Shown here one piece after another: positions 1 through 7,314 of a DNA stretch of 8,179 bases. The stretch is taken from NCBI GenBank assembly GCA_025465145.1, contig JAODNS010000228.1, positions 1 through 8,179 of the forward strand, in the 5' to 3' direction. The translations under genes were made by a program, and so were the position numbers. This DNA comes from Frankiales bacterium. GTDB lineage: Bacteria > Actinomycetota > Actinomycetes > Mycobacteriales > SCTD01. The first letter of the stretch is position 1; the number at the start of each line of letters is the position of its first letter. The notes beneath the pieces are model-generated. The model was not told where the DNA came from. It made no database searches and saw only the letters and a list, made by a program, of their open reading frames with translations.

Positions 1-1
1 C

Positions 2-934
2 GTGGCCGTGCCCTACCGCGCCACCGGCGGGGCGACGGCCTCGGTGCGCGCAGCGTCCCCGTACGGGATCGTGCGCGGCCGCACCTACCGCGCCTGGGCT
101 CTCACGGCGGGTCTCGCCGGACTCGTCCTCGGCATGGGGTGGCTCGTCGGCTCCCGGCGGGCCCGCACCCTCGCGCTGCCCTTCGAGCGGCTGACCGCGG
201 ACGCGCAGGCGCTGGGGCGCGGAGACTTCGGGCTGCGCGCGCAGTCGACCGGGCTGGTGGAGGCCGACGCGGCCGGGGTGGCGCTGGAGGAGACCGCAAC
301 CCGGATCGGCGCGCTGGTCGACCGGGAGCGCGCGTTCTCCGCGGACGCCTCGCACCAGCTGCGCACGCCGATCACCCGGCTGCGGCTGGGCCTGGAGAGC
401 GCGCTGCTCGACCCGGGGGCGGACCGGGAGGTCGCCCTGCGGGAGGCGGTCGCGCGGCTGGACGGGCTGGAGCAGACCGTCACGTCGTTGCTCGACCTCG
501 CCCGGGACGCGGGCCCCGTGGGCGGCCCGTGCGACGTCGGTCTCCTGGTACGCGAGGGCGCGGACCGCTGGGCGGAGGTGCAGGTCGACGTGCAGCCCGA
601 CCTGCCGCAGGCGGCGTGCCGGCCGGCGGCGCTGGCCCAGGTGCTCGACGTGCTGGTGGACAACGCGCACCGGCACGGTGCGGGGACCGTGCGGGTCACG
701 GCCCGTCGCGCCGGCACCGGCGTCGCCGTCGACGTGTCGGACGAGGGACCGGGGCTCGGGCCGGACCCGGAGCAGGCGTTCGTCCGCCGGTCGCCGGACG
801 CCCTCGGGCACGGGATCGGGCTGTCCCTGGCACGATCGCTGGCGGCGGCCGAGGGCGGGCGGCTGGTGGTGACCGCCCCCGGCCCGGGACCGGTGCTGTC
901 GGTGCTGCTGCCGGCAGCGGAAGGGACAGGATGA
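2..934 (+). CDS. Two-component sensor histidine kinase, 5'-partial
   Basis: This is the C-terminal part of a membrane-bound sensor kinase that autophosphorylates on His and passes the phosphate to the regulator encoded next. The reading frame is open to the left edge, so the true start and most of the sensor domain lie outside; numbering here begins at position 2. Residues about 31-50 form a membrane helix, followed by a HAMP linker (about 51-102). The HisKA H-box reads SHQLRTPITRL with phospho-acceptor H118. The HATPase_c domain has an N-box (LVDNAHRHG, N221), a G1 box (DEGPGLG, D247) and a G2 box (GHGIGLSLA). All catalytic motifs are present, so it should be active. Its stop overlaps the start of the regulator gene in an ATGA, which implies translational coupling. 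The kinase gene precedes the regulator gene, the reverse of the commoner order. The stimulus cannot be told from what is visible. Confidence 0.93.
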   Translation: MAVPYRATGGATASVRAASPYGIVRGRTYRAWALTAGLAGLVLGMGWLVGSRRARTLALPFERLTADAQALGRGDFGLRAQSTGLVEADAAGVALEETATRIGALVDRERAFSADASHQLRTPITRLRLGLESALLDPGADREVALREAVARLDGLEQTVTSLLDLARDAGPVGGPCDVGLLVREGADRWAEVQVDVQPDLPQAACRPAALAQVLDVLVDNAHRHGAGTVRVTARRAGTGVAVDVSDEGPGLGPDPEQAFVRRSPDALGHGIGLSLARSLAAAEGGRLVVTAPGPGPVLSVLLPAAEGTG

Positions 935-1632
935 GCGCCAGGGTGCTGGTCGTCGAGGACGACCCGGACATCGGGCCGTCGCTGGTGCACGCCCTGCGGG
1001 TGCAGGGGTACGACAGCGCGCTCGCTCCCGACGCGGCGACCGCGCAGCGGCTGGTGGCGGAGCAGCCGCCGGACCTGGTCCTGCTCGATCTCGGCCTGCC
1101 GGACCTCGACGGCGTCGAGCTGTGCCGGCGGCTGCGGGCCGCGCTGCCGAGTGCGGTGCTCGTCGTGCTGACGGCGCGCGACAGCGAGATCGACGTCGTG
1201 ATCGGGCTCGACGCCGGAGCGGACGACTACCTGATCAAGCCCTTCCGGCTGACCGAGCTGCTGGCCCGGCTGCGCGCGCACCTGCGCCGCAGGCCCCCCG
1301 CCGCGGGCAGCGCGCAGGTGTCGATCGGGCACGTGCTGCTCGACCTCGCCGCTCGCCGCTGCTTCGTGGACAGCAGCGAGGTGGCGCTGCGGCCGAAGGA
1401 GCTCGACCTGCTGTCGCTGCTCATGTCCGAGGCCGGGTCGGCCGTCAGCCGGGACCGGCTCATGGCAGAGGTCTGGGACGAGCACTGGACCGGCTCGACG
1501 AAGACGCTGGACATGCACGTGTCGTCGCTGCGCCGCAAGCTGCACGAGGCGGGCGAGGACGCCGAGCGGATCGCCACGGTCCGCGGCTTCGGGTACCGGT
1601 ACGAGCGCGAGCTCAGCCCGCTGCCGCGCTGA
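931..1632 (+). CDS. OmpR/PhoB-family response regulator
   Basis: This 233-residue DNA-binding response regulator is a normal length for the OmpR/PhoB family. The N-terminal receiver domain (about 3-115) has the acidic pocket E9/D10/D11, phospho-acceptor D53 in LLDLGLPDLDG, the switch threonine T81 and the conserved lysine K103 in the KPF motif. The C-terminal winged helix (about 130-228) shows the family pattern: LRPKELDLL, then VSRDRLMAEVW, the recognition-helix stretch TLDMHVSSLRRKL, and the wing ending in VRGFGYRY. The ATG at 931 is chosen because it opens the receiver fold directly, overlaps the kinase stop (ATGA) and follows a purine-rich AAGGGACAGG that can act as ribosome binding site. 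It should form a cognate pair with the upstream kinase. Target genes are unknown. Its last 20 bp overlap the 3' end of the convergent aldo/keto reductase gene. Confidence 0.95.
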   Translation: MSARVLVVEDDPDIGPSLVHALRVQGYDSALAPDAATAQRLVAEQPPDLVLLDLGLPDLDGVELCRRLRAALPSAVLVVLTARDSEIDVVIGLDAGADDYLIKPFRLTELLARLRAHLRRRPPAAGSAQVSIGHVLLDLAARRCFVDSSEVALRPKELDLLSLLMSEAGSAVSRDRLMAEVWDEHWTGSTKTLDMHVSSLRRKLHEAGEDAERIATVRGFGYRYERELSPLPR

Positions 1633-2452
1633 GCGCCTCGTACTGCTCGTCGGTCAGCTCGACCTGCGACGCGGCGCAGTTCTCCTCGAGGTGCTGGACC
1701 GACCCGGTGCCCGGGATGGGCAGCACGACCGGCGAGCGGCGCAGCAGCCAGGCGAGCGCGAGCTGCGCCGGCGTGTGGCCGGTCTCCTTGCTGATCACGT
1801 CGAGGACGCCGCCCGGCTTGGCCAGGTCGCCGGCCGCGACCGGGAACCACGGGATGAACCCGATGCCGTTGTCCGCGCAGTACTGCAGCTGCTCCTCGGA
1901 CTGCCGGTTTACGAGGTTGTAGAGGTTCTGGACGCTCGCCACCTCGAACACCTGCTGCGCCGCCTGGATCTCCACGATCGACACCTCGGACAGGCCGAGG
2001 TGGCGCACCTTGCCCTCGTCCTGCAGCTCCTTCATGACGCAGAACTGCTCCTCGCGCGGCACCTTCGGGTCGATCCGGTGCAGCTGCCACAGCTCGATCC
2101 GCTCCACCCCGAGGCGGCGCAGGCTCATCTCGACGCACTGGCGCAGGTACTCCGGCCGCCCCACCGGCGGCCACACGTCCGGTCCGGTGCGGGTGAGGCC
2201 GCCCTTCGTCGCCACGACCACGTCGCCGTACGGGTGCAGCGCCTCGCGGATGAGGTCCTCGCTGACGTAAGGCCCGTAGCTGTCGGCCGTGTCGATGAAG
2301 TCGACGCCGAGCTCGACGGCCCGGCGCAGCACCTGCTTCGCCACCTCCCGGTCGGCGGGCTCCCCCCAGATGCCCTTGCCGGTGATGCGCATCGCGCCGT
2401 AGCCGAGCCGGTTCACGTCGAGGTCGCCGCCGAGGGCGAAGGTGCTGGTCAT
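1613..2452 (-). CDS. Aldo/keto reductase family oxidoreductase
   Basis: This 279-residue soluble protein matches the aldo/keto reductase (AKR) superfamily, NAD(P)H-dependent enzymes with a TIM-barrel fold that reduce aldehydes and ketones. The catalytic tetrad is complete: D54 and Y59 in IDTADSYG, K83 in VATKGG and H125 in LWQLHRID. The cofactor-phosphate region near the C-terminus is visible as LPIPGTGSVQHLEEN. The length is short for the superfamily but typical of the compact bacterial group. The start at 2452 gives a conventional N-terminus running straight into the first barrel strand, with AGGG 7 nt upstream as a possible ribosome binding site. The gene stands alone on the minus strand: convergent with the response regulator (20-bp overlap) and divergent from the small lipoprotein gene, with 43 bp between the two starts. 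The substrate cannot be predicted. Confidence 0.95.
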   Translation of the reverse strand: MTSTFALGGDLDVNRLGYGAMRITGKGIWGEPADREVAKQVLRRAVELGVDFIDTADSYGPYVSEDLIREALHPYGDVVVATKGGLTRTGPDVWPPVGRPEYLRQCVEMSLRRLGVERIELWQLHRIDPKVPREEQFCVMKELQDEGKVRHLGLSEVSIVEIQAAQQVFEVASVQNLYNLVNRQSEEQLQYCADNGIGFIPWFPVAAGDLAKPGGVLDVISKETGHTPAQLALAWLLRRSPVVLPIPGTGSVQHLEENCAASQVELTDEQYEALSAAAG

Positions 2453-2482
2453 GGCGTCGCCCTACCCACGCGCGGCGGCACG

Positions 2483-2488
2483 TAGCGT
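2483..2488 (+). promoter_or_regulatory. Putative -10 element of a leaderless promoter
   Basis: The hexamer TAGCGT fits the actinobacterial -10 consensus TAnnnT. It lies 7 nt before the GTG at 2496, so transcription would start at or next to the first base of the start codon, giving a leaderless mRNA for the small lipoprotein. I see no convincing -35 box, which is common for such promoters. The element sits inside the 43-bp gap shared with the divergent aldo/keto reductase gene. Confidence 0.45.
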
Positions 2489-2495
2489 CGGACCC

Positions 2496-2711
2496 GTGCC
2501 GATCCGACTGCTCCTCGCCGGGCTGCTGCTCACCGGCTGCAGCGGCTCGTCCTGCGACGAGCTGGCCGGCCTGACGCAGGAGAGGGACGCGGCCCGGGCG
2601 CGGTACGCAGAGCTCGTCGCGCAGCAGGTGACCGGCGAGCGGCTGGACGAGGCGCACGACGTGATGCACGGGTTGGACCAGCAGGTCTACGACCTCGACC
2701 AGGACTGCTGA
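2496..2711 (+). CDS. Small putative lipoprotein
   Basis: This encodes a 71-residue secreted lipoprotein of unknown function. From the GTG at 2496 the protein opens with a short positive n-region (MPIR), a leucine-rich hydrophobic core and a lipobox LTGC, so signal peptidase II would cleave before C15 and lipidate it. The mature part of about 57 residues is charged, rich in Glu, Asp, Arg, Ala and Gln, and looks helical; C20 and the C-terminal C71 could form a disulfide. Upstream in-frame starts exist at 2442 (GTG) and 2451 (ATG), but they would add a non-signal-like leader and overlap the reductase gene. The 2496 start also sits 7 nt after a TAGCGT -10-like hexamer. The gene ends one base before the stop codon of the convergent photolyase remnant. 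I do not recognise a family. Confidence 0.7.
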   Translation: MPIRLLLAGLLLTGCSGSSCDELAGLTQERDAARARYAELVAQQVTGERLDEAHDVMHGLDQQVYDLDQDC

Positions 2712-2712
2712 G

Positions 2713-4143
2713 CTACGGCGGTCCGTCTCCGCGCTCCCGTTCCTGTGCCACGACCGCCTCCCGATCGGCGAGGCGGGCGAGGCCGGCGAGCGGCTGGCGC
2801 ATCCGGTTGTTGCCCTGCAGCCGCTCGGCGTTGCGGTCCAGGAAGGCCCAGTACCCCGCGGTGAACGGGCACGCCTTCGGCCCGAGCCGGACCTTCGGGT
2901 CGTAGGCGCAGCCGCCGCAGTAGTCGCTCATGCGGTTGATGTACGCGCCGCCGGCGGCGTACGGCTTGGTCGCCATCAGCCCGCCGTCCGCGTGCTGCGA
3001 CATGCCGAGGACGTTGGGCAGCATCACCCAGTCGTAGCCGTCGACGAACGCCTCGGAGAACCAGGCGGTCACCTCGTCCGGCCGCCAGCCGCGCTGCATC
3101 GAGTAGTTGCTCAGCACCATCAGCCGCGGGATGTGGTGCACCCAGCCGCGCTCGCGGAGGTCGCGCAGCACCGAGCTGAGGCAGTCCGCCGTCACCGCGC
3201 CGGCGGCGTCCAGGTCGCGGAACCACTGGGGGAGCGGCGAGTCCGCCTGCATCGCGTTGCGCTGCCGGTAGTCGTCCGGCACGTGCCGGTAGTCGTCCGG
3301 CACGTGCCAGTAGACCGACCAGATGTACTCGCGCCAGCCGATCACCTGCCGGACGTAGTCCTCCACCGACGGCAGCGGCGCGGACCCCTGGCGGTACGCG
3401 TGCTCCGCAGCGCGGGCGCACTCGAGCGGGTGCAGCAGCCCGAGGTTGATCGCGGGCGAGAGCGCGCTGTGCGCCATCCACGGGTCGGCGGCCAGCATCG
3501 CGTGCTCGTGCGGCCCGAATGCCGGCAGCCGGTGCTCGACGAAGTGCGCCAGCGCCTGCTCGGCCTCGGTGCGGGTGGCCGCTGCCCAGCGGGGCCGGTC
3601 CTCGCCGACGAAGCTGGCGACGCCGTCCCGCTCCCAGCGGTCGAGGTCCTCGCGGACCTGCGGGTCGATGTCGTCCTCGGCCGGGTACCAGGGCTCCGGC
3701 AGCCCGAGCCGCTCCGTCCCTCCATCAGCAGGTCGAATGGCCGCCGCTGCCAGCGGTAGAAGTCCTCCATCAGCAGCCGCTTCCGGCCGCCGGCCCACGC
3801 GGCGAACTCCTCGCGCGTGGTCGCGAACCCGCGTCCCTCGGACAGCACCTCGATGCCACGGGAGCGCACGAACCGGTCCGCGGCGTAAGAGGTCGGCTGC
3901 ACGACCGACACCTCGCCGACCTGGTCCAGCGCCTCCTCGTACGCGTCGACCTGCAGGAAGACCGCCTGGTCGCCCAGCTCGGCGGCGCGGTGCCGCAGCG
4001 CCGACAGCAGCAGGTGCGCTTCGCACGCGAGAACCGGCGGCGGCCGAACACCCGGCGCGACTCGACGAGCAGGACCGGCTGGTCGGGCGCGTCGAGGAAC
4101 TGCGGGCCGAGGCGGCACGGACAGAGGCGAAAGTCCCGAACAC
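2713..4143 (-). pseudogene. Decayed cryptochrome/photolyase (FeS-type bacterial family)
   Basis: The intact relatives are FAD- and [4Fe-4S]-containing photolyases/cryptochromes (PhrB/CryB type) that repair or sense light-dependent DNA damage. Homology is split over three frames. The N-terminus (about 4126-4019) reads LGPQFLDAPDQPVLLVESRR and then FGRRRFSRAK. One G is missing at 4018/4019 (AAG-GCG-CAC reads AAGCGCAC), and homology resumes in the next frame as AHLLLSALRHRAAELGDQ up to LLMEDFYRW and LLMEG. At about 3718 a second lesion drops the conserved GGxWNxDxxNR region and shifts frame again. The third frame then runs intact from LGLPEPWYPAEDDID to the stop, including MSQHADGGLMATKPY and cysteines that fit the cluster ligands (ADCLSS, DYCGGC, ACPF). 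No in-frame ATG or GTG opens the N-terminal segment. The GTG at 4143 belongs to the C-terminal frame, and its first 130 or so codons are not photolyase-like. Sequencing error could explain the single base, less easily the deletion. Confidence 0.85.
3265..3308. repeat. 21-bp tandem duplication inside the photolyase remnant
   Basis: The 21-bp unit ccggtagtcgtccggcacgtg occurs twice without a mismatch (3265-3285 and 3286-3306), and two bases of a third copy follow. On the minus strand it encodes a doubled seven-residue block, seen as HVPDDYRHVPDDYRQRN. Family members I recall have one copy at this place, between the YW(H) strand and the RN motif. The duplication is in frame, so it does not break the protein by itself. 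It looks like a slippage event. Confidence 0.9.
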
Positions 4144-4362
4144 TCAGGACCTGCGCTCGCTGGCACGACTGACGCCGAGCCGTACGTTCGCGGCGCTGAC
4201 CCGTCTTGATGGTCGTCCGGCATGGCCGCGCGGCACCTGAACCTGCCAGTGCGAGGCCGCCCTCCTGCCTCGGTCCGAGGACGGGGACGGCATGGCACCG
4301 ACGCAGACACCGTTCGACCCCGTCAGACGCGCTGCTGTGCGCGCACCGCTCCGGGACAGCTG

Positions 4363-6726
4363 ATGACGGCGACGCTCGAGGTGCCGGCGGAGCCGACCGA
4401 CCCGGTCGTGCCCGTGCCGAAGCGCGGTCTGGTCCTGTCGCGCGCCTGGATCCAGCTCTCCGCGCTCGTGGCCCTGACCGGGCTGTTCGGGCTGGTGCTC
4501 ATGGGGTGGCTGACCTACACGTCCGACCCGCCCATCCCGCAGCGCGTCGTCAGCACCGCCGGCACCGTCGTCTTCACCGGCTCCGACATCCGTGCGGGTC
4601 AGGACGTCTTCCTCAAGAACGGGCTGATGGAGTACGGCTCGATCTTCGGCCACGGCGCCTACCTCGGCCCCGACTTCACCGCCGACTACCTGCACCGGTC
4701 GGCCACCGAGGTGATGGCGGCATATGGCGGCCCGCGGTCCGACAGCGCGGCCCGGCGCACTCGCGAGGACTTCCGCACCAACCGCTACGACCCGCGCACG
4801 CACAGCCTCACCTTCTCGGCTGCGCAGGCAGCGGCGTTCCCGGTGCTGGTGGCGCACTACACGACCCTGCTCGACTCGCCCGACGGCAGGAACGGCCTGC
4901 GCCCGCACGCGATCAAGGACCCGGTCCAGCTGCGGCAGCTCACGTCCTACTTCGCCTGGAGCGCCTGGGCCGCGGCCGCCGAACGTCCTGGCAAGCGCTA
5001 CAGCTACACCAACAACTGGCCAGGCGAGCCGCTGGTCGCGAACACCCCGACCGGGGACGTCGTGGTGTGGAGCGTCCTCAGCCTCATCGCGCTGCTCGGC
5101 GGCACGGGCGCCCTCTTCGCGGCGTTCGGCCGCTGGAATTGGCTCGGCTGGCACGGGCGCGACCAGCGCGAACTGCGCTTCCGGGAGCCGCAGGCGGTCG
5201 CGCTGACGCCGTCCCAGCGCGCGACGGCCTGGTTCTTCCTCGTCATGGCCGGGCTGTTCCTCGCGCAGACGCTGGTGGGCGCGGCGGCCGAGCACTACCG
5301 GGCCGATCTGACCAGCTTCTTCGGGATCCCGTTGGACCGTTGGCTGCCCTACAACGTCGTGCGGACCTGGCACGTCCAGCTCTCGCTGCTGTGGGTGTCC
5401 ACCAGCTTCCTCGCTGCCGGCATCTTCCTCGTGCCGATGATCACGCGGAAGAAGGACCCCAAGGGCCAGGGCGTGCTCGCCTACGCCCTTCTGGGCGCGC
5501 TGACCGTCGTCGTCGTCGGGTCGATGCTGGGTGAGGTGGCCGGCATCCGCGGCGCGTTCGGCGGCATGTGGAGCTGGTTCGGGATGCAGGGGTTCGAGTA
5601 CCTCGACCTCGGCAAGTTCTGGCAGGTCCTGCTGACCATCGGCATGGCGTTCTGGGTCCTCATGCTGTGGCGCGGACTGCGCAAGCGGCTCGCCACCGAG
5701 AGCCCTGGGAACCTGCCGTGGCTGTTCTTCTACGCGGCGCTGGCGCTTCCCGTCGTCTACTCGGCGGGCCTGCTGACGTCGCACGGCGACACGTACACGG
5801 TCACCGACTTCTGGCGGTTCATGGTCGTGCACCTGTGGGTCGAGGACTTCCTCGAGCTGTTCACGACGGTGATGGTCGCGTACATCTTCGTTCTGCTCGG
5901 CGTGGTCCGGGAGAAGGTGGCGCTGCGGGTCATCTTCCTCGACATCATCCTGTACAGCGCGGGCGGCGTCATCGGCACCGCGCACCACTGGTACTTCAGC
6001 GGCACGCCGGCGTCGGTGCTCAGCATGGGCGCGTTCTTCAGCGCCTTCGAGGTCATCCCGCTGACGTTCCTCACCATCGAGGCGTGGAGCTTCATCCGGC
6101 TCGGCGCGCGACAGGAGTCCCGGAGCACGACGCCGTTCCCCCACCGATGGGCGGTGATGTTCCTGGTCGCCGTGGGCTTCTGGAACTTCCTCGGCGCCGG
6201 CGTCTTCGGCTTCCTCATCAACCTGCCGATCGTCAGCTACTACGAGATCGGCACCGCCCTGACGGCGAACCACGCACACACCGCGATGATGGGCGTGTAC
6301 GGGATGCTCGCCGTGGCGTTCTCGTTGTTCGCCCTGCGCTACCTGATCCCCAAGGACAAGTGGTCGGACAGGCTCGCCCGCACGAGCTTCTGGTCGCTGA
6401 ACATCGGCCTGGCGTGGATGTCCTTCGTCTCGCTGCTGCCCCTCGGCGTGCTGCAGCTGTACCACTCCGTCGAGCACAGCTACTTCGACGCGCGGTCGCT
6501 GTCGTTCATCACCAGCGACCCGAGCCGGCTGCTCGAGTGGATGCGCCTGCCGGGTGACGTCCTGTTCATCGGCGGCGGCGTGCTGCCCCTGCTGTGGATG
6601 GCGGTGCAGGGCGTGCTGGGCGTGGCCCGTCACCGGGAGGTGCTGCCCGGCAGCGACCTCCAGCTGTTCACCGAGGTGGCGGACCACGACCCCGAGGTCG
6701 CCACGGCCTCCGGCCAGCTGAGCTGA
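4363..6726 (+). CDS. norZ: Quinol-dependent nitric oxide reductase (qNOR)
   Basis: This 787-residue single-subunit membrane enzyme reduces two NO to N2O with quinol electrons; it is a haem-copper oxidase relative used in denitrification or NO detoxification. Residues 29-50 form the first membrane helix. A periplasmic domain of about 180 residues follows (GLMEYGSIFGHGAYLGPDFT near its start), and from about residue 233 the protein is a bundle of helices. Metal ligands by family comparison are all present: H337 (RTWHVQL) and H639 for haem b, H637 for haem b3 (NHAHTAMMG), and H490, H541 and H542 (GTAHHWYF) with E494 for the non-haem iron; E498 is the second conserved glutamate. The ATG at 4363 leaves a 28-residue cytoplasmic lead before the first helix and has GGGA 6 nt upstream. 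Upstream in-frame starts (for example 4222) would add a basic, low-complexity extension. A 146-residue membrane protein gene follows after 2 nt. NO-responsive regulation is plausible, but I see no recognisable operator. Confidence 0.95.
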   Translation: MTATLEVPAEPTDPVVPVPKRGLVLSRAWIQLSALVALTGLFGLVLMGWLTYTSDPPIPQRVVSTAGTVVFTGSDIRAGQDVFLKNGLMEYGSIFGHGAYLGPDFTADYLHRSATEVMAAYGGPRSDSAARRTREDFRTNRYDPRTHSLTFSAAQAAAFPVLVAHYTTLLDSPDGRNGLRPHAIKDPVQLRQLTSYFAWSAWAAAAERPGKRYSYTNNWPGEPLVANTPTGDVVVWSVLSLIALLGGTGALFAAFGRWNWLGWHGRDQRELRFREPQAVALTPSQRATAWFFLVMAGLFLAQTLVGAAAEHYRADLTSFFGIPLDRWLPYNVVRTWHVQLSLLWVSTSFLAAGIFLVPMITRKKDPKGQGVLAYALLGALTVVVVGSMLGEVAGIRGAFGGMWSWFGMQGFEYLDLGKFWQVLLTIGMAFWVLMLWRGLRKRLATESPGNLPWLFFYAALALPVVYSAGLLTSHGDTYTVTDFWRFMVVHLWVEDFLELFTTVMVAYIFVLLGVVREKVALRVIFLDIILYSAGGVIGTAHHWYFSGTPASVLSMGAFFSAFEVIPLTFLTIEAWSFIRLGARQESRSTTPFPHRWAVMFLVAVGFWNFLGAGVFGFLINLPIVSYYEIGTALTANHAHTAMMGVYGMLAVAFSLFALRYLIPKDKWSDRLARTSFWSLNIGLAWMSFVSLLPLGVLQLYHSVEHSYFDARSLSFITSDPSRLLEWMRLPGDVLFIGGGVLPLLWMAVQGVLGVARHREVLPGSDLQLFTEVADHDPEVATASGQLS

Positions 6727-6728
6727 CG

Positions 6729-7169
6729 ATGAGCGACCAGGTGGTGGTCCTGCTGTCGGCGTACTCGCTGGTCCTGCTCGGGGTGGCGCAGGGGCTCCAG
6801 GCCCTGGGGCGGCGGAGCACCTCGCCCTGGGCCAGTCGCACCCTCGTCGGGCACCTGCGCGTGACGGGACACCAGCCCCAGCCGCTGCGCGACGACGACT
6901 GGCCGCACTCAGAGGTGCCCAGCCTGTACGGCGGCATCGCCATGGTGGCCGCACTCGCCGCCGGTGCGCTGTCGCTGGCGACGCTCGTCCTGCATCACCG
7001 CGGCGCGGTGGCGGCACTGCCGCTCGTCGTGCTGGGTCTGTCGGTGCTGTCGCTGCTCCGCCTCGGCCGCTCCGTCCGGCTGCGTCCTGCTCCGGGCCGC
7101 CAGCGCGACCAGGCGGCCGGAGCCGCGGCAGCAGCCCTTCCGCTGGAAGCCGACCGCCCGCTGCGGTGA
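6729..7169 (+). CDS. Three-helix membrane protein linked to qNOR
   Basis: This is a 146-residue integral membrane protein of no family I recognise. Three hydrophobic helices are visible: residues about 4-26 (starting VVVLLSAYSLVLLG), 67-88 (YGGIAMVAALAAGALSLATL) and 93-113. A polar loop of about 40 residues between helices 1 and 2 contains a His/Asp/Trp-rich stretch (LRDDDWPHSEVPSLYGG). The tail after about 114 is Arg- and Ala-rich and probably cytoplasmic. The ATG lies only 2 nt after the nitric oxide reductase stop, so the two are almost certainly cotranscribed and perhaps translationally coupled. That suggests a role in assembly, stability or electron supply of the reductase, but this rests on position alone. 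No cofactor motif such as CxxCH is present. Confidence 0.8.
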   Translation: MSDQVVVLLSAYSLVLLGVAQGLQALGRRSTSPWASRTLVGHLRVTGHQPQPLRDDDWPHSEVPSLYGGIAMVAALAAGALSLATLVLHHRGAVAALPLVVLGLSVLSLLRLGRSVRLRPAPGRQRDQAAGAAAAALPLEADRPLR

Positions 7170-7302
7170 CGGGGCCGGGCGTGTGCGGAGGCTGGTGCCG
7201 GTGCTGACCGACGTCGGGGGCCGTACGAGGGTGGGGCACGACGGGCCGCAGGCGGTGGACGCGCCGTGGCGCAGGTGCAGCGCGGCGGAAGCATTGCGCA
7301 CC

Positions 7303-7308
7303 TACGCT
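7303..7308 (+). promoter_or_regulatory. Putative -10 element upstream of glnA2
   Basis: The hexamer TACGCT fits TAnnnT and is followed by 6 nt and then an ATG at 7315, the spacing expected of a leaderless transcript. It is the best -10 candidate I see in the 133-bp gap after the qNOR-linked gene. A transcript from here would carry the 40-codon ORF and then glnA2, with about 130 nt before the synthetase. No clear -35 box is seen. Confidence 0.4.
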
Positions 7309-7314
7309 CACGTC

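Noticed and set aside
85..1545. Long open frames antisense or out of frame to the kinase and regulator genes, including 139-930 on the plus strand in the regulator's frame
   Set aside because: The out-of-frame stretch is Arg/Gly/Ala-rich junk typical of high-GC alternate frames; the regulator starts at 931, where the receiver domain begins.
4268..4280. Small inverted repeat CCTCG-GTC-CGAGG upstream of the nitric oxide reductase as operator or terminator
   Set aside because: The arms are only 5 bp with a 3-nt loop and no T-run, and nothing matches a known NO-responsive operator. In GC-rich DNA this is expected by chance.
3342..4310. A 322-codon minus-strand frame as a separate gene
   Set aside because: Only its middle part (about 4019-3719) is photolyase-like; the rest is out-of-frame sequence. 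It is one piece of the broken photolyase, not an independent gene.
4144..4362. The gap between the photolyase remnant and the nitric oxide reductase as a site of a hidden gene or clear promoter
   Set aside because: I found a TACGTT hexamer at 4183-4188 with a poor -35 match, but its distance from the gene and the lack of supporting signals make it too weak to annotate. No conserved ORF is visible.
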